A stretch of 41,232 nt of DNA from Candidatus Pacearchaeota archaeon (GCA_023228245.1 JALOBN010000006.1:27875-69106), one strand, 5' to 3'; shown: positions 8,899 to 17,532, counted from the first letter of the stretch. Notes: generated by a model not told the origin, from the letters alone. Numbers and translations are program-made.

Positions 8899-9333
8899 CT
8901 ACGGATTCTCATGGTAAACTATCATCAGAGTACATGTACCCGATGTGTCTGCGGCAGCTCCGACCGAACAATTGAGTGCCGCTCCGGCAGCGATATCATT
9001 GTTCGCAATAGCCGCGATTGTGTCCAGCTCTAATTGTGCGGCGGCCTTTGCTATGGTGATCGTGCCCACTGCTGTTGCAAGGTCGTTGTTGTACAACACT
9101 ATTGTCGGGTCTGTACCCGCGGACACGACCGCAGCTTCCTGTCTACATTGGACTTGCGTAATAGTTACAGCCCTATCGAACGCAATTGACGCAAAGCAAG
9201 TGGCTACCGCTAGGTTGATGCCTCTGAGTATTATTCGCTTGTCTTCTCCCTGCGAAGTAAGTTTTGAGGCGGGAAGAATCCCGTCCTCGATATCTGTTGC
9301 CCTGAGTATCCGGGCTCCTGACAATGATCTCAT
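8899..9333 (-). CDS. Small beta-rich virion protein candidate
   Basis: This is a 144-residue protein with ATG at 9333 and AAGGAG upstream. After a charged head (RSLSGARILRATDIEDG) it is a series of short strands (LRGINLAVAT, AVTITQVQC, DPTIVLYNND, CTLMIVYHENP). Size, strand pattern and neighbourhood resemble the other 138-145-residue proteins of this operon. It may be another single beta-sandwich structural subunit. No enzymatic motif. Confidence 0.6.
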   Translation of the reverse strand: MRSLSGARILRATDIEDGILPASKLTSQGEDKRIILRGINLAVATCFASIAFDRAVTITQVQCRQEAAVVSAGTDPTIVLYNNDLATAVGTITIAKAAAQLELDTIAAIANNDIAAGAALNCSVGAAADTSGTCTLMIVYHENP

Positions 9334-9345
9334 GGTCAGGGCTCC

Positions 9346-9783
9346 TTACTCGGCTACTGCCATCGCAGGCTCTATCCACCAGGCAATAGACACATCGCAT
9401 CCAACCGCGACCGCACCAGAGAATGCAATTGTGGCCACTATGGTGGTCTCGAAGGTATACCCTCTCAGGTCGTCCTCGGTCAGTACCACGGTCTCGCCGA
9501 TCACGGAGCTGGCCTTCTGTACCACTATGCCAGCTATCTTGTCAACCGCCGCGTCAAGCAGTGATATGCTGATAGGCCCGAGTATTTCCTTGTTGTTGAT
9601 CACCATGCCTAAGAGATGCGCCTTGGCGCCGGTGGGCACTGTGAGGAACGTCGAGGAGCCATTGGCCACGTATGTATGGAATAGTGACCCGGAAGCCCGA
9701 TCTTTGTCTATTGCTCTGCGGAAGTTCCCATTATGGTCCAGTCCTCCTGGGAGGAGTTCGCTTACATCATTAACGAGTGCCAT
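9346..9783 (-). CDS. Small beta-rich virion protein candidate
   Basis: This is a 145-residue protein. Its N-terminal third is charged (MALVNDVSELLPGGLDHNG); the rest is beta-strand-like (STFLTVPTGAKAHLLGMVI, ISISLLDAAV, TIVATIAFSGAV, VSIAWWIEPA). It belongs to the run of four 138-145-residue proteins between the capsid candidate and the spike genes, 12 bp from its downstream neighbour. A structural role is inferred from position and composition; family not recognised. Confidence 0.6.
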   Translation of the reverse strand: MALVNDVSELLPGGLDHNGNFRRAIDKDRASGSLFHTYVANGSSTFLTVPTGAKAHLLGMVINNKEILGPISISLLDAAVDKIAGIVVQKASSVIGETVVLTEDDLRGYTFETTIVATIAFSGAVAVGCDVSIAWWIEPAMAVAE

Positions 9784-9787
9784 CTTC

Positions 9788-10486
9788 TCACCTCTGCACC
9801 AATTGGCTACCGAGTTCGCTGGTCAGCCAAGAAGGAGCGTTCACGAGTTTCAGGCCACCGAAGCTCCGGCGTGATGCCATCTGCACCACATTTGCGGTGA
9901 TCGGGGAGTTCTGGGGGGTGTCCTTCAGGAGTTCCACTTTGTACTTTCGCACGTAGTACCGCATCTTGCATGCCGTGGTAGCTGGAGAGGTCACGCTGGC
10001 AGGCACTCTCGCTTTCCAGGCCGGGTGCATGTCTTGCAGGGTAAAGAACTCTGCGAGCTGTGGGTTGGGTGCATAGTAAGGAGAGTCCCTACCGTACACG
10101 AAACCAAATTCTTCATCGCTCTCAGTCCTGGGGTCTCTGAGATCCGCCAGGCTCTCATTTGCAGGGTAGTACTGATAGAATTGAGCATAGCCAGGAGTTC
10201 CCCCCCAGATGACATGATAGATCATGTCCTTTGACTTGGGCTCAAGCATGTACTTCAGCGTCGGCTTGGTGTTCTCGACTTGCGCGCTTATCGCGCCGCT
10301 AGTCACATCACCGATGTACCCGAGCTGGCCGGCAGTCGCGCCGGGATTCACGATCACGTCTTCATGCGCCTTAACTTTCCAATAGGCATTGCCTTCTCTG
10401 AAAAGTAAGCACAGATACCAGCCATCCTTGAGATAGGTGTCCCAAGGCCCATTGTTGTTTGAGAAAGGATTTGGAATTATTATCAC
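9788..10486 (-). CDS. Structural protein candidate, 232 residues
   Basis: This 232-residue protein starts at GTG (10486). It is rich in aromatic residues (GPWDTYLKDGWYLCLLF, AQFYQYYPAN, DSPYYAPNP, MRYYVRKYKVELL), a composition common in viral capsid proteins. There is no membrane span and no catalytic motif. Its operon position between the paralogous small proteins and the other structural candidates suggests a second capsid protein, a penton or a spike base. This is inference; a structure prediction would settle it. Confidence 0.6.
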   Translation of the reverse strand: MIIIPNPFSNNNGPWDTYLKDGWYLCLLFREGNAYWKVKAHEDVIVNPGATAGQLGYIGDVTSGAISAQVENTKPTLKYMLEPKSKDMIYHVIWGGTPGYAQFYQYYPANESLADLRDPRTESDEEFGFVYGRDSPYYAPNPQLAEFFTLQDMHPAWKARVPASVTSPATTACKMRYYVRKYKVELLKDTPQNSPITANVVQMASRRSFGGLKLVNAPSWLTSELGSQLVQR

Positions 10487-10521
10487 CCCATAAATGTGTG
10501 TGTAGGGGAAGCTACATCACA

Positions 10522-10938
10522 CTAAGCTGGAACACATATGAGCTTCGTTCCTATGGTGTCAGCTCCACTTGCAGTAGCGCTCTTGCACTGAATCAACACG
10601 CCGGCCTCTACGAAGATGGGCTTGGGCAGAATGATCGGAGAGAGCGCGCCCACTAATGTTTCCACCGCGACCGGCACGGATGCCACAAGCACGGTATCCA
10701 AATAGATACCAATAATGTAGTTCTCCAGGATGGAGGGTGCGGTGGGTACTATTGCCACAATCTTGCGGCGGTATGTGTTGCTGGCCGCGAGCAACAGAGT
10801 GCCAAATGCAGCGCTCATTGTCCAAGCAGCCCCGCCTGTGGTCACAATCGCAGTTGCGAGATCGGGCACGGTTTCAATGGTCTGGTCCGGGTACCCGGTG
10901 ACAGATTTGTACACTTGGTCGAGTTGGTCTTTCATCAT
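10522..10938 (-). CDS. Small structural protein, paralog of downstream-numbered neighbour
   Basis: This 138-residue protein is clearly related to the product of 10940-11365. Both have TG-[YW]-P-[DN]-QTI near residue 15, a basic R-[RK]-KIV-x-I strand, and the conserved block LVG...PI...P-[KE]-PIFVEAG near the C-terminus. They are adjacent and co-oriented, so a tandem duplication is likely. The strand-rich pattern suits a single beta-sandwich capsid or spike-base subunit. The start follows the upstream stop by one base. Confidence 0.7.
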   Translation of the reverse strand: MMKDQLDQVYKSVTGYPDQTIETVPDLATAIVTTGGAAWTMSAAFGTLLLAASNTYRRKIVAIVPTAPSILENYIIGIYLDTVLVASVPVAVETLVGALSPIILPKPIFVEAGVLIQCKSATASGADTIGTKLICVPA

Positions 10939-10939
10939 T

Positions 10940-11365
10940 CTAAGTCACCACCGGAGCATAAATGAGCTTGATGTTGCATGTTCTCGCAACCGCGTCATTG
11001 CACGCAAGCTTGGCGTTTATCGCCGCCCCCGCTTCAACGAATATGGGTTCCGGGAACATGATCGGAGGCATTGGGCCTACAAGAGACTCGGCAGAGAATG
11101 GCACTGCGGCTTTTGCGGTGGTGTCCGCTAAGAGCTGCACCTGGTACTCGTCAGCAGCGCTCAGAGTATCGAGCTGGATACCGACGATCTTCTTGCGTCC
11201 GGTGTTGAGTACTGCCGGCAGTACCTCTATGGCAGCGCCGTAAGTCCAGCCAGCCGCGTCTGCCGTCAGAGCAACACCTGCAGCCAGGAGCGGATACACA
11301 CTGATAGTCTGATTGGGCCATCCAGTGATGTCCTTCTGAAGCTGATCCATTTTAATTTTGTCCAT
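10940..11365 (-). CDS. Small structural protein, tandem paralog
   Basis: This is a 141-residue protein starting at ATG 11365, with AGGTGA 4 nt upstream. It shares TGWPNQTI, RKKIVGI and FPEPIFVEAG with its 138-residue neighbour. It is strand-rich and has no signal peptide or membrane span. It directly follows the capsid candidate in the operon, so it is probably translated in quantity. Paired small beta-proteins next to a major capsid gene could make a heterodimeric capsomer or a vertex complex; that is inference. Confidence 0.7.
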   Translation of the reverse strand: MDKIKMDQLQKDITGWPNQTISVYPLLAAGVALTADAAGWTYGAAIEVLPAVLNTGRKKIVGIQLDTLSAADEYQVQLLADTTAKAAVPFSAESLVGPMPPIMFPEPIFVEAGAAINAKLACNDAVARTCNIKLIYAPVVT

Positions 11366-11397
11366 ACTTTCACCTCAAAAATAAAACTGTGATCCAC

Positions 11398-12144
11398 CTA
11401 AGTGGACACAGTGGTGTACATGTCAGTCTTCATGTAGCTGCCCAGGCCGAAGGTGATGCCGAACAGCCTGATCTGCTGAGCGGCGGTGAACCGATTCCTG
11501 GACTTCATGAGGAACTTGTCAGTTGGAGCCAGATACCTGGTCTGGATGGGCGCAATGCCGATTCCTTCAGGAGCATCGCCCAGATATAGGCCATAGTCAA
11601 CAACCTCGGGATTGTATGAAGTGTTGTTGTGGTCAATCTGGATCTCCTGTACAGTTGGGCTGGGAGTGAAGGGCACCAGGCCGAGTAGAACCATCATGGC
11701 GTTCTTGTCGACTGTGATCGGGCTTGCGAATGGAGTTGCGTCCCATCCAACCCAGTTTCTCTTGGCGTCGGTTGTGGCATTGGCCGTGAAGGAGAAATCC
11801 CATACGTTGTTGCAAGTCTCCGTAGCTGCTGCGGTCCTCATGATGTGACCAGCTCTGATGTAGGACCACCCGAGTTCTGAGCTGTTGGCCTTGATTCCCT
11901 TGAATGTTGGATTGCCTGGGATTTTCGCCTTTGCGATCCTGAGCCCGGTGAGAATAGCGTTCACACGGTCTCTGACAAGCAGGCCTACATTGCTGCGGAC
12001 TGTGCCGAGCTGAGTCTCAATCTCGGACTGGAATATCAACAACTCGTCATCAGTGACTCCACTGAGCTGGTAGTCTATGCCGTTAAGAGTCACGGACCCG
12101 GAGAGAGCCGGGTTCTGAAGAATTTGTACATCGCCTGTAGCCAT
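11398..12144 (-). CDS. Candidate major capsid protein
   Basis: This is the first gene of the minus-strand structural operon, behind a strong TATA box and with AGAGGATG before the ATG. The 248-residue product has a helical section (about residues 30-75: DDELLIFQSEIETQLGTV) followed by strand-rich sequence (WDFSFTANATTDAKR, MMVLLGLVPFTPSPTVQEIQ, FLMKSRNRFTAAQQIRLFG). It lacks membrane spans and enzyme motifs. First position, length and composition fit a capsid subunit. The beta-fold (single or double jelly-roll, or other) cannot be decided by eye. The alternative is another abundant structural protein. Confidence 0.5.
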   Translation of the reverse strand: MATGDVQILQNPALSGSVTLNGIDYQLSGVTDDELLIFQSEIETQLGTVRSNVGLLVRDRVNAILTGLRIAKAKIPGNPTFKGIKANSSELGWSYIRAGHIMRTAAATETCNNVWDFSFTANATTDAKRNWVGWDATPFASPITVDKNAMMVLLGLVPFTPSPTVQEIQIDHNNTSYNPEVVDYGLYLGDAPEGIGIAPIQTRYLAPTDKFLMKSRNRFTAAQQIRLFGITFGLGSYMKTDMYTTVST

Positions 12145-12213
12145 AATTTCATCCTCTTTAAGAGGTCGGTTGGTCTGTGTCTAGCCGCCCTGGTAATAGA
12201 TATCGGTGGAGTC

Positions 12214-12264
12214 GTTATATATAAACACGATACCATACGCGAGGTCACGCCAATTGAACAATTG
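12214..12264. promoter_or_regulatory. Divergent promoter with palindromic TATA box and CAATTG operator
   Basis: gttatatataaac (12214-12226) is a perfect palindrome and can serve as TATA box in both directions: to the capsid operon (ATG 12144, leader about 45-50 nt) and to the plus-strand gene at 12270 or 12297. A second palindrome, caattgaacaattg (12251-12264), lies on the plus-strand side. The same pair of elements recurs at 34344-34394, suggesting a common viral regulator. Confidence 0.7.
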
Positions 12265-12269
12265 AATTT

Positions 12270-12521
12270 ATGTATTACCAGAGCACACGAGTACATATGA
12301 ACGAGATGAGTTTAACCGAACCGGCCAAGCCTCTATTCCAGGTACGAGTGACCAGTGGCAATTCTTCTGGCGGCACTTCAATTCCATGTAATAAAGATAC
12401 CAGAAAGGCCATGGTAGAATACCGAAAAAGATATGAAGCGACCTACGGAGAGCAAAAGAACTGGGATGCAATTTTGCTCGCTCTGATCCGTGTCCCGCTC
12501 TCTTTCGTCGGGATGCGGTGA
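12270..12521 (+). CDS. Hypothetical protein, possible regulator
   Basis: This 83-residue product starts at ATG 12270 or, given the promoter spacing, ATG 12297 (MNEMSLTEPAKPLFQVRV). The middle (FQVRVTSGNSSGGTSIPC followed by NKDTRKAMVEYRKRYEATYG) has a strand and then amphipathic helices, similar in outline to small DNA-binding proteins but without a definitive motif. It is the first gene to the right of the divergent promoter, a common site for a regulator of the structural operon. Function unknown. Confidence 0.55.
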   Translation: MYYQSTRVHMNEMSLTEPAKPLFQVRVTSGNSSGGTSIPCNKDTRKAMVEYRKRYEATYGEQKNWDAILLALIRVPLSFVGMR

Positions 12522-12542
12522 TATCGTCGGTGGAGTATCGCG

Positions 12543-12558
12543 TTTTTATATTACCGGA
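12543..12558 (+). promoter_or_regulatory. TATA promoter of leaderless gene
   Basis: tttttatattaccgga has its TATA centre about 26 nt upstream of ATG 12574, the spacing of an archaeal leaderless transcript. Nearly the same sequence is found at 35120-35135 ahead of the zinc-ribbon/ATPase operon. Confidence 0.6.
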
Positions 12559-12573
12559 TCGCATAGAACACAC

Positions 12574-12705
12574 ATGCCACCTAAACGCAGGTCTCCGGTG
12601 CGACCCGGAGAGGCACCCAACTACCACAAGTACATCTACTTCGTGGCAGGTGGGCAGGGACAGAGACCGAAGATGTATAAAGTGGGTAAGAAGAACCCGA
12701 GGTAA
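12574..12705 (+). CDS. Small basic YHKYIYY-family protein
   Basis: The 43-residue frame starts at ATG 12574 (MPPKRRSPVRPGEAPNYHKY) directly behind a TATA box. It is strongly basic and shares the core YHKYIY plus a KxYKxxKK-type tail with the next gene. The pair is probably a tandem duplication, with the second copy extended. Binding to nucleic acid or to the inner face of the capsid would suit the charge, but no family is recognised. Confidence 0.6.
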   Translation: MPPKRRSPVRPGEAPNYHKYIYFVAGGQGQRPKMYKVGKKNPR

Positions 12706-12709
12706 TGAC

Positions 12710-12949
12710 ATGGTAAGACGACACAGAGTGAAACACCCAGGCTCAGGACATGGTAGGCCGGTAAGCAAGACTGAAGTACTGGACTATCATAAGTACATCT
12801 ACTATTGCAAGTCAGTAGGCGGAAAGCTGACGGTGTTCAAGGCCAACCGGAAGGGCGGGGGCGCAAGGAAAGATAGTGGCGCGATACACCATTCCAAGAA
12901 ACGCAGCTATGCCTACAAGAAGAGAGACGAAATGGAAAGCGGGTGGTGA
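12710..12949 (+). CDS. Small basic YHKYIYY-family protein, longer paralog
   Basis: I chose ATG at 12710 (MVRRHRVKHPGSGHGRPV) because the longer open frame would run through the previous gene. The 79-residue product is very basic and repeats the neighbour's motif (VLDYHKYIYYCKSVGGKL), then continues in a Gly/Lys/Arg-rich tail (ANRKGGGARKDSG). It follows its paralog by 4 bp. A genome-condensing or capsid-associated role is a reasonable guess from charge only. Confidence 0.65.
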   Translation: MVRRHRVKHPGSGHGRPVSKTEVLDYHKYIYYCKSVGGKLTVFKANRKGGGARKDSGAIHHSKKRSYAYKKRDEMESGW

Positions 12950-12951
12950 GC

Positions 12952-13269
12952 ATGGAGATACGCATCGATGACCACGTAATCTCCGTAGCGGGCCTCTCTC
13001 CATGGAAGAGGTTTCTATTGTTGTGTGGATTGACTGGCGTCTCGTACAAACTTACGGTGCTGCCGGGCATCGAACCCACCTATATCGGAGGAGCGTGGGC
13101 AATGGTGTTGATGGCCTGGACTTTCTACTTCACCACCCACAAGAACGATACCACCCCGGAGCCAACCGAACCGGCCACTCAATCGAACGCCCCGCGCGAG
13201 AAGAGCAAACTCGAATTGGAACAAGAAATATTCAATGGGTCGGGCACATTCATAAACAAGAAGGACTAA
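12952..13269 (+). CDS. Small two-span membrane protein
   Basis: ATG at 12952 has GGGTGGTG just upstream, so I preferred it to the overlapping GTG codons. The 105-residue product has two hydrophobic segments (WKRFLLLCGLTGVSYKL near residues 18-34 and YIGGAWAMVLMAWTFYF near 44-60), then a hydrophilic, Thr/Pro/Lys-rich tail. It precedes the two large C-terminally anchored proteins. It may be a virion or host membrane protein of an internal-membrane virus; family not recognised. Confidence 0.65.
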   Translation: MEIRIDDHVISVAGLSPWKRFLLLCGLTGVSYKLTVLPGIEPTYIGGAWAMVLMAWTFYFTTHKNDTTPEPTEPATQSNAPREKSKLELEQEIFNGSGTFINKKD

Positions 13270-13281
13270 GGACTGAGGAGA

Positions 13282-14712
13282 ATGCAAAACATCTTTTTTC
13301 TCGTCAAGGGACAACAGCTCGTGCTAGGCGGCGCGACTCTAAAAGTAACTGATATCACTGACAGCAATCAGATCAAGTTTGACGTGGTATGTTCCTGGAA
13401 GTTTAACGACACACTTACCCACCAAGAGACGATTGCCGAAGGGTCTGAACTCGTATATGATGTCAGTCCTAACTACATGCGTGTAGTGGTGCGATCCATC
13501 GCAAAAGCCGCGAGCTTCGGCTTCGCGAACATTGCGGTGGACTACGACAAGTCCGAAGAGACCGGGAACCTACAGCTCGACGCAGGCAACCCACTCTATG
13601 TGAAAGGCATAAGCACCGCTACAATCTCTTACAGCGTACCCTTTGGAGGCAGACTTGTCATCACGAAGCCGAGTGGTGTAACAATCGTAGACACTCCCAC
13701 ATTAGGAGGAGCACAGACTTACACTCTATCAGCAGCTAACCTAGACGAAATTGGTATGTGGAAAGCCACCGTGATGGAATCCGGCGAATCATCTCCCCAG
13801 ATCGTTAAGCTGTTCAGGGTTGTGGTTCCACCTACGTCGTTTAGTCACATCGTTGACGTGGTGTTCAAGGCAGCCACTTACCAGAACGTTTCAGACATCT
13901 TCACGCTGATTCAATCCAAGAAAGATAAGATAGAATCTGAGATCGCTGAAGTCATGGACCACTTCGGTCTACAGTACATGTCTCTCGGAGTCGTGGCTGG
14001 TACGTCTAGTGACTATACAATACGGATTCTCGCGAACATGGGCAGTAACCGAGACACAGAGGCAATCGTTTGCTCGATCATCGATATGCTGTCTGTTGCC
14101 GACATGGGGTCTCCGGTGGGATATGTGTATACCACTCGATCAACATCCAGCCAAGACAAAATCACATTCAACGTGGGAGACGTGCTGTCGATCATGAAGG
14201 CCGCGGCAAAGACCAAATTCGACCGGGAATACGACACTCCTACCCACACCACAAGCGACCTGACTGCACTTGCCACGAGCGAGAAAAAGTTGTACGCCGA
14301 TATCTTCCCTTCCGCCACCGTCGATCCAATGAACCAGGCAATTTCGTCTATCGGGGCGCTAGATTCATCCACAGAAACAAAGGGACACGACGCCATCAAG
14401 AGCGCAAAATCGATCTTCATGGAAGCAGTGCGAAGCGTGGAGGATAGCGCGACGACGGCGTACTCGGTACATGACGTACCACTTGAGCACACTACTGTGG
14501 ATGTATCAAGTGATATTCCCGGTAGCAACGTCGTGGCGACTACCGGCGCGCCCGCTGCGGTGGCAAGCACGCTGAGCATATCATCGATCACCGGTGTCGC
14601 TAAAGAGCACTGGAAGTTACTTACTGTGATCTTCGCAGCGGTTGTGATCACCGTAATACTCAGAGCCAAGGGCAAGACGATCATAGGAATGTTGAGGAGG
14701 AATAGAGAATGA
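13282..14712 (+). CDS. Large membrane-anchored virion ectodomain protein
   Basis: This is a 476-residue protein. The N-terminal ~185 residues are made of beta-sandwich-like repeats (LVLGGATLKVTDITDSNQI, ATISYSVPFGGRLVITKP, GMWKATVMESG). A helical middle follows, and at the C-terminus a single hydrophobic span (WKLLTVIFAAVVITVIL, about residues 444-460) leads to a basic tail ending RRNRE. This is an outward-facing, C-tail-anchored topology. It overlaps the next gene by ATGA; the two have the same architecture and probably work as a pair in the envelope or internal membrane. No enzyme motif. Confidence 0.65.
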   Translation: MQNIFFLVKGQQLVLGGATLKVTDITDSNQIKFDVVCSWKFNDTLTHQETIAEGSELVYDVSPNYMRVVVRSIAKAASFGFANIAVDYDKSEETGNLQLDAGNPLYVKGISTATISYSVPFGGRLVITKPSGVTIVDTPTLGGAQTYTLSAANLDEIGMWKATVMESGESSPQIVKLFRVVVPPTSFSHIVDVVFKAATYQNVSDIFTLIQSKKDKIESEIAEVMDHFGLQYMSLGVVAGTSSDYTIRILANMGSNRDTEAIVCSIIDMLSVADMGSPVGYVYTTRSTSSQDKITFNVGDVLSIMKAAAKTKFDREYDTPTHTTSDLTALATSEKKLYADIFPSATVDPMNQAISSIGALDSSTETKGHDAIKSAKSIFMEAVRSVEDSATTAYSVHDVPLEHTTVDVSSDIPGSNVVATTGAPAAVASTLSISSITGVAKEHWKLLTVIFAAVVITVILRAKGKTIIGMLRRNRE

Positions 14713-15815
14713 TTATACTAAATTGGCTCGTACTCGGGCCATTTGGGTTACAGGGGACATCACTGGCGAGAGATTCCATTATAAGCAATGCAGTTGCTAC
14801 CGACCTCATAGGCGAGGCTTCCGTTGCCCCATATCCGGGCATGGTGAGTGCCGGCAAGACGTGGCAAGTGCTGGCACAGCCATATCCAGATCTCATCATC
14901 GTCAAGGATGGCGCAGAGAACGGATTCGTCTACGACGAGTCCAGCCGATCGTATCTCGGAAACGTGCTATTCGGAAACACGTTGAGTGGATCATTTAGCG
15001 TAACGGCGCTGACCGACACTGATATCAGACTAGCCCATTCGTCAGGTGTGACTTACCAAGGCAGCATCACAGATGCTATTCACATCAAAGGCGTATCACC
15101 GGGTTCATGGGACGGATATGAACAGATTGATATCACCAAGTACATGTCACCAATTGACCGTGCGGTGTACTATGCGTATGTCAATGTCTATTCGCCGTCA
15201 GCACAATCCGCCCGTCTGCTGATTCGCTCAGATGATGACTGCAAAGCATGGCTAAATCACACAAAGGTGTATGGCACTGACACCATATCTGGTTTCATGG
15301 GGAGAGGCGTCGCGCGTGGTCTCGACAAAACGAACATAACATTAAGCGCCGGATGGAACTCGTTACTGATTAAAGTCGTGAACTCCGGTGGACCCACCGG
15401 CTTTGCCGTATGCATCGCTGGTACAGATGACGCCCCATTGACGAATCTCGTCTACAGTACCGACACTATCAACACTTCGACCACCGTGGACCAGATGAAT
15501 CCTACTTACACAAGTGCACAAGACGCCGCACTAATCGCATACCTAAGCAGTCAACCAGGCAGTACACTCAATTCGAGCTGGACCCCAGGCATGACAGCCA
15601 GTGAGTATCTGGCAACGCTATCTCCCGAAGATCGCGCGGTTGCGTTGCAAGCAATGTATGCCGGTAATACTTCGTTACCACCCGCCCCACAATCCGAGAC
15701 GCTTGCCAAAACCACAGATGCTTTGGTGTCCAAGGGTTGGGGTGTCACTGCCCAGATGGTGTTCTATGCGGCGATTGGTATCGTCGTGATACTGCTCGCG
15801 ATATTCTTGCTGTAG
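14709..15815 (+). CDS. Membrane-anchored protein with carbohydrate-binding-like domain
   Basis: This 368-residue protein has a hydrophobic N-terminal stretch that could be a signal or second span (MIILNWLVLGPFGLQG). A central beta-domain (about residues 130-240) contains SARLLIRSDDDCKAWLNHTK and LSAGWNSLLIKVVNSGG, the pattern of PA14/CBM-like sandwich domains found beside glycoside hydrolases. The C-terminus is one membrane span ending the protein (VFYAAIGIVVILLAIFLL). It is probably an outward-facing virion protein that binds glycans at the host surface; the fold call is by pattern only. Confidence 0.65.
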   Translation: MIILNWLVLGPFGLQGTSLARDSIISNAVATDLIGEASVAPYPGMVSAGKTWQVLAQPYPDLIIVKDGAENGFVYDESSRSYLGNVLFGNTLSGSFSVTALTDTDIRLAHSSGVTYQGSITDAIHIKGVSPGSWDGYEQIDITKYMSPIDRAVYYAYVNVYSPSAQSARLLIRSDDDCKAWLNHTKVYGTDTISGFMGRGVARGLDKTNITLSAGWNSLLIKVVNSGGPTGFAVCIAGTDDAPLTNLVYSTDTINTSTTVDQMNPTYTSAQDAALIAYLSSQPGSTLNSSWTPGMTASEYLATLSPEDRAVALQAMYAGNTSLPPAPQSETLAKTTDALVSKGWGVTAQMVFYAAIGIVVILLAIFLL

Positions 15816-15824
15816 GAGCATTCG

Positions 15825-17519
15825 ATGTCCATAATCGCGCCGGAAAAAAAGACACAACTCGATACGAAAGGAGCGGCGACCGTAATTAATCTCAGCATGA
15901 AAAGTCGCGATGTAATCCAGCTCGGGAACAAAGTAAAACTTGACCCCATTGTGCTTGGAAACAAAGCTCTGTCTCATGGCGCCGGGCTGGACATCCGCCT
16001 GGGCGAGATGCGATCTGGCCAGAAACCCATCCACGTAGAGAAATTCCTCCCGCAAGGCAACATCGCCGTCAGGGTGAAACAGGATGTACCAAACGATGTT
16101 CCCGCTCCTATTGTACTTACCATGGGCGGAAAGAACGTTGGACCAAGCGACCTGGGAGGACCATCGAACCTCAGGTCAACGGATACTGGAGATGATGTGC
16201 ATAAGATCCTGGTAACGGATCTGTCGAACATCAAAGCAAATGTACTGACGGGCATCCAGGGTGAAGGCGGTGATGCCAGATATGCCACGTATGTAGAAAA
16301 CGCTAACCACATCGCATACACGCCCGATGGTGTACTCCATGTAACCTTCAGTAACATTAATGGAGCTGTGGAGAATGCTTACCACGCTTACTCGCCCGAT
16401 GGCGGACAAACCTGGACAGTCGAGCGAGTGGACGATAGCTGGAGCGGGCGGCAAGTCTACAGCAGTGTGGCAGTTGATAAGAACGGCAAGCTCTACTTCA
16501 TGTGGGCAGAGTCAGACGACTCCGATACATCAAGGAGGTTTCTCAGACTGCGAACCAAGACACTCACTGGGGTGTGGGGGTCAATCGAGCAGGCTTCAGA
16601 GACTATCGCCGGAGGACCCTACAACAGAGATCCATGCATGGCATTTGAGCCGGATGGAGAAACCTTGGGAATCGTGTGGAGCGGACAGGGGTATGGTAGC
16701 GATCCCACCGGACTTAATGTGCTCTATCGCACAAGAGCTTCCGATGGTACATATTCCGCCGTAGACACCGTTACCGCTGACGCAAAGAGCACCGCCACCG
16801 TCATAGAGTATCGTCGCACGTCACTACAGTATGATAGCAATAGCAAGCCCCACATCGGATTCAATGACTCCGGAACCATCAACACTTACTACAGCAACAA
16901 AGTGGGCGCTGGGTGGTTGGCGAAAGAACAGGTGAACACTGATCACAACAATGCAGGTTACGTTAACAGCAATGTGATAGTGGATACAAATAATACGTTT
17001 CATATCTGCTATCTATACGACACCGGATCTCAGTATGACCTGATATACAAAAATCGCACATCGGCGGGAGTTTGGTCTGCTGCGAGTACTATAGAGAACA
17101 AAGTACAATCCACTCAAATGCAGATCAACGTGGATGGCGAGATAACATTTTGCATCCCTACTGCGAACTATGCAGCTCGCTACATGCTCGTGATGAAGAC
17201 TCTGAGCAAAGGCGGCGTACTGTCTGCGGCGACTACTATAGACGACCGGGTGGGCTACTGGATACTAAGTGGTATGACACTGTGGGGAAACGCTGTTGTG
17301 CGCGGACTACGCAACAACGTGCCACAGCAAGGCGCGGTATTCGTCTATACAGTGTTCACGGCATCCGACATGTCTAGTTGCGACTTGGTATTCCTGGCAA
17401 CGCCCACGGCTGTGATTGGTAGTGGCAGCCCTGTTATAATGGAGTCATATGTGACTCGTAGGCGAGGTTACATAGAAGTAGGTAAAAAGGAATTAATAGG
17501 AGCACCACTTATAATGTAG
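15825..17519 (+). CDS. Asp-box beta-propeller (sialidase-like) protein
   Basis: This is a 564-residue protein. After ~165 residues of hydrophilic head come propeller-type repeats. One clear Asp-box is YSPDGGQTW (about residue 190), and later blades keep the outline in degenerate form (LGIVWSGQGYGSD, PHIGFNDSGTINTYYSN, FHICYLYDTGSQYDLIYKN). Asp-box propellers are typical of sialidases and of many non-catalytic glycan binders; I could not assign the catalytic residues, so enzymatic activity is not claimed. There is no membrane span. It follows the two anchored ectodomain genes and probably belongs to the same surface complex. Confidence 0.72.
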   Translation: MSIIAPEKKTQLDTKGAATVINLSMKSRDVIQLGNKVKLDPIVLGNKALSHGAGLDIRLGEMRSGQKPIHVEKFLPQGNIAVRVKQDVPNDVPAPIVLTMGGKNVGPSDLGGPSNLRSTDTGDDVHKILVTDLSNIKANVLTGIQGEGGDARYATYVENANHIAYTPDGVLHVTFSNINGAVENAYHAYSPDGGQTWTVERVDDSWSGRQVYSSVAVDKNGKLYFMWAESDDSDTSRRFLRLRTKTLTGVWGSIEQASETIAGGPYNRDPCMAFEPDGETLGIVWSGQGYGSDPTGLNVLYRTRASDGTYSAVDTVTADAKSTATVIEYRRTSLQYDSNSKPHIGFNDSGTINTYYSNKVGAGWLAKEQVNTDHNNAGYVNSNVIVDTNNTFHICYLYDTGSQYDLIYKNRTSAGVWSAASTIENKVQSTQMQINVDGEITFCIPTANYAARYMLVMKTLSKGGVLSAATTIDDRVGYWILSGMTLWGNAVVRGLRNNVPQQGAVFVYTVFTASDMSSCDLVFLATPTAVIGSGSPVIMESYVTRRRGYIEVGKKELIGAPLIM

Positions 17520-17532
17520 GTGATGATGACAC

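Noticed and set aside
11398..12144. HK97-type major capsid protein
   Set aside because: No terminase, portal or maturation protease set accompanies it, and the ATPase is of the A32-like type; left as a capsid candidate of undecided fold.
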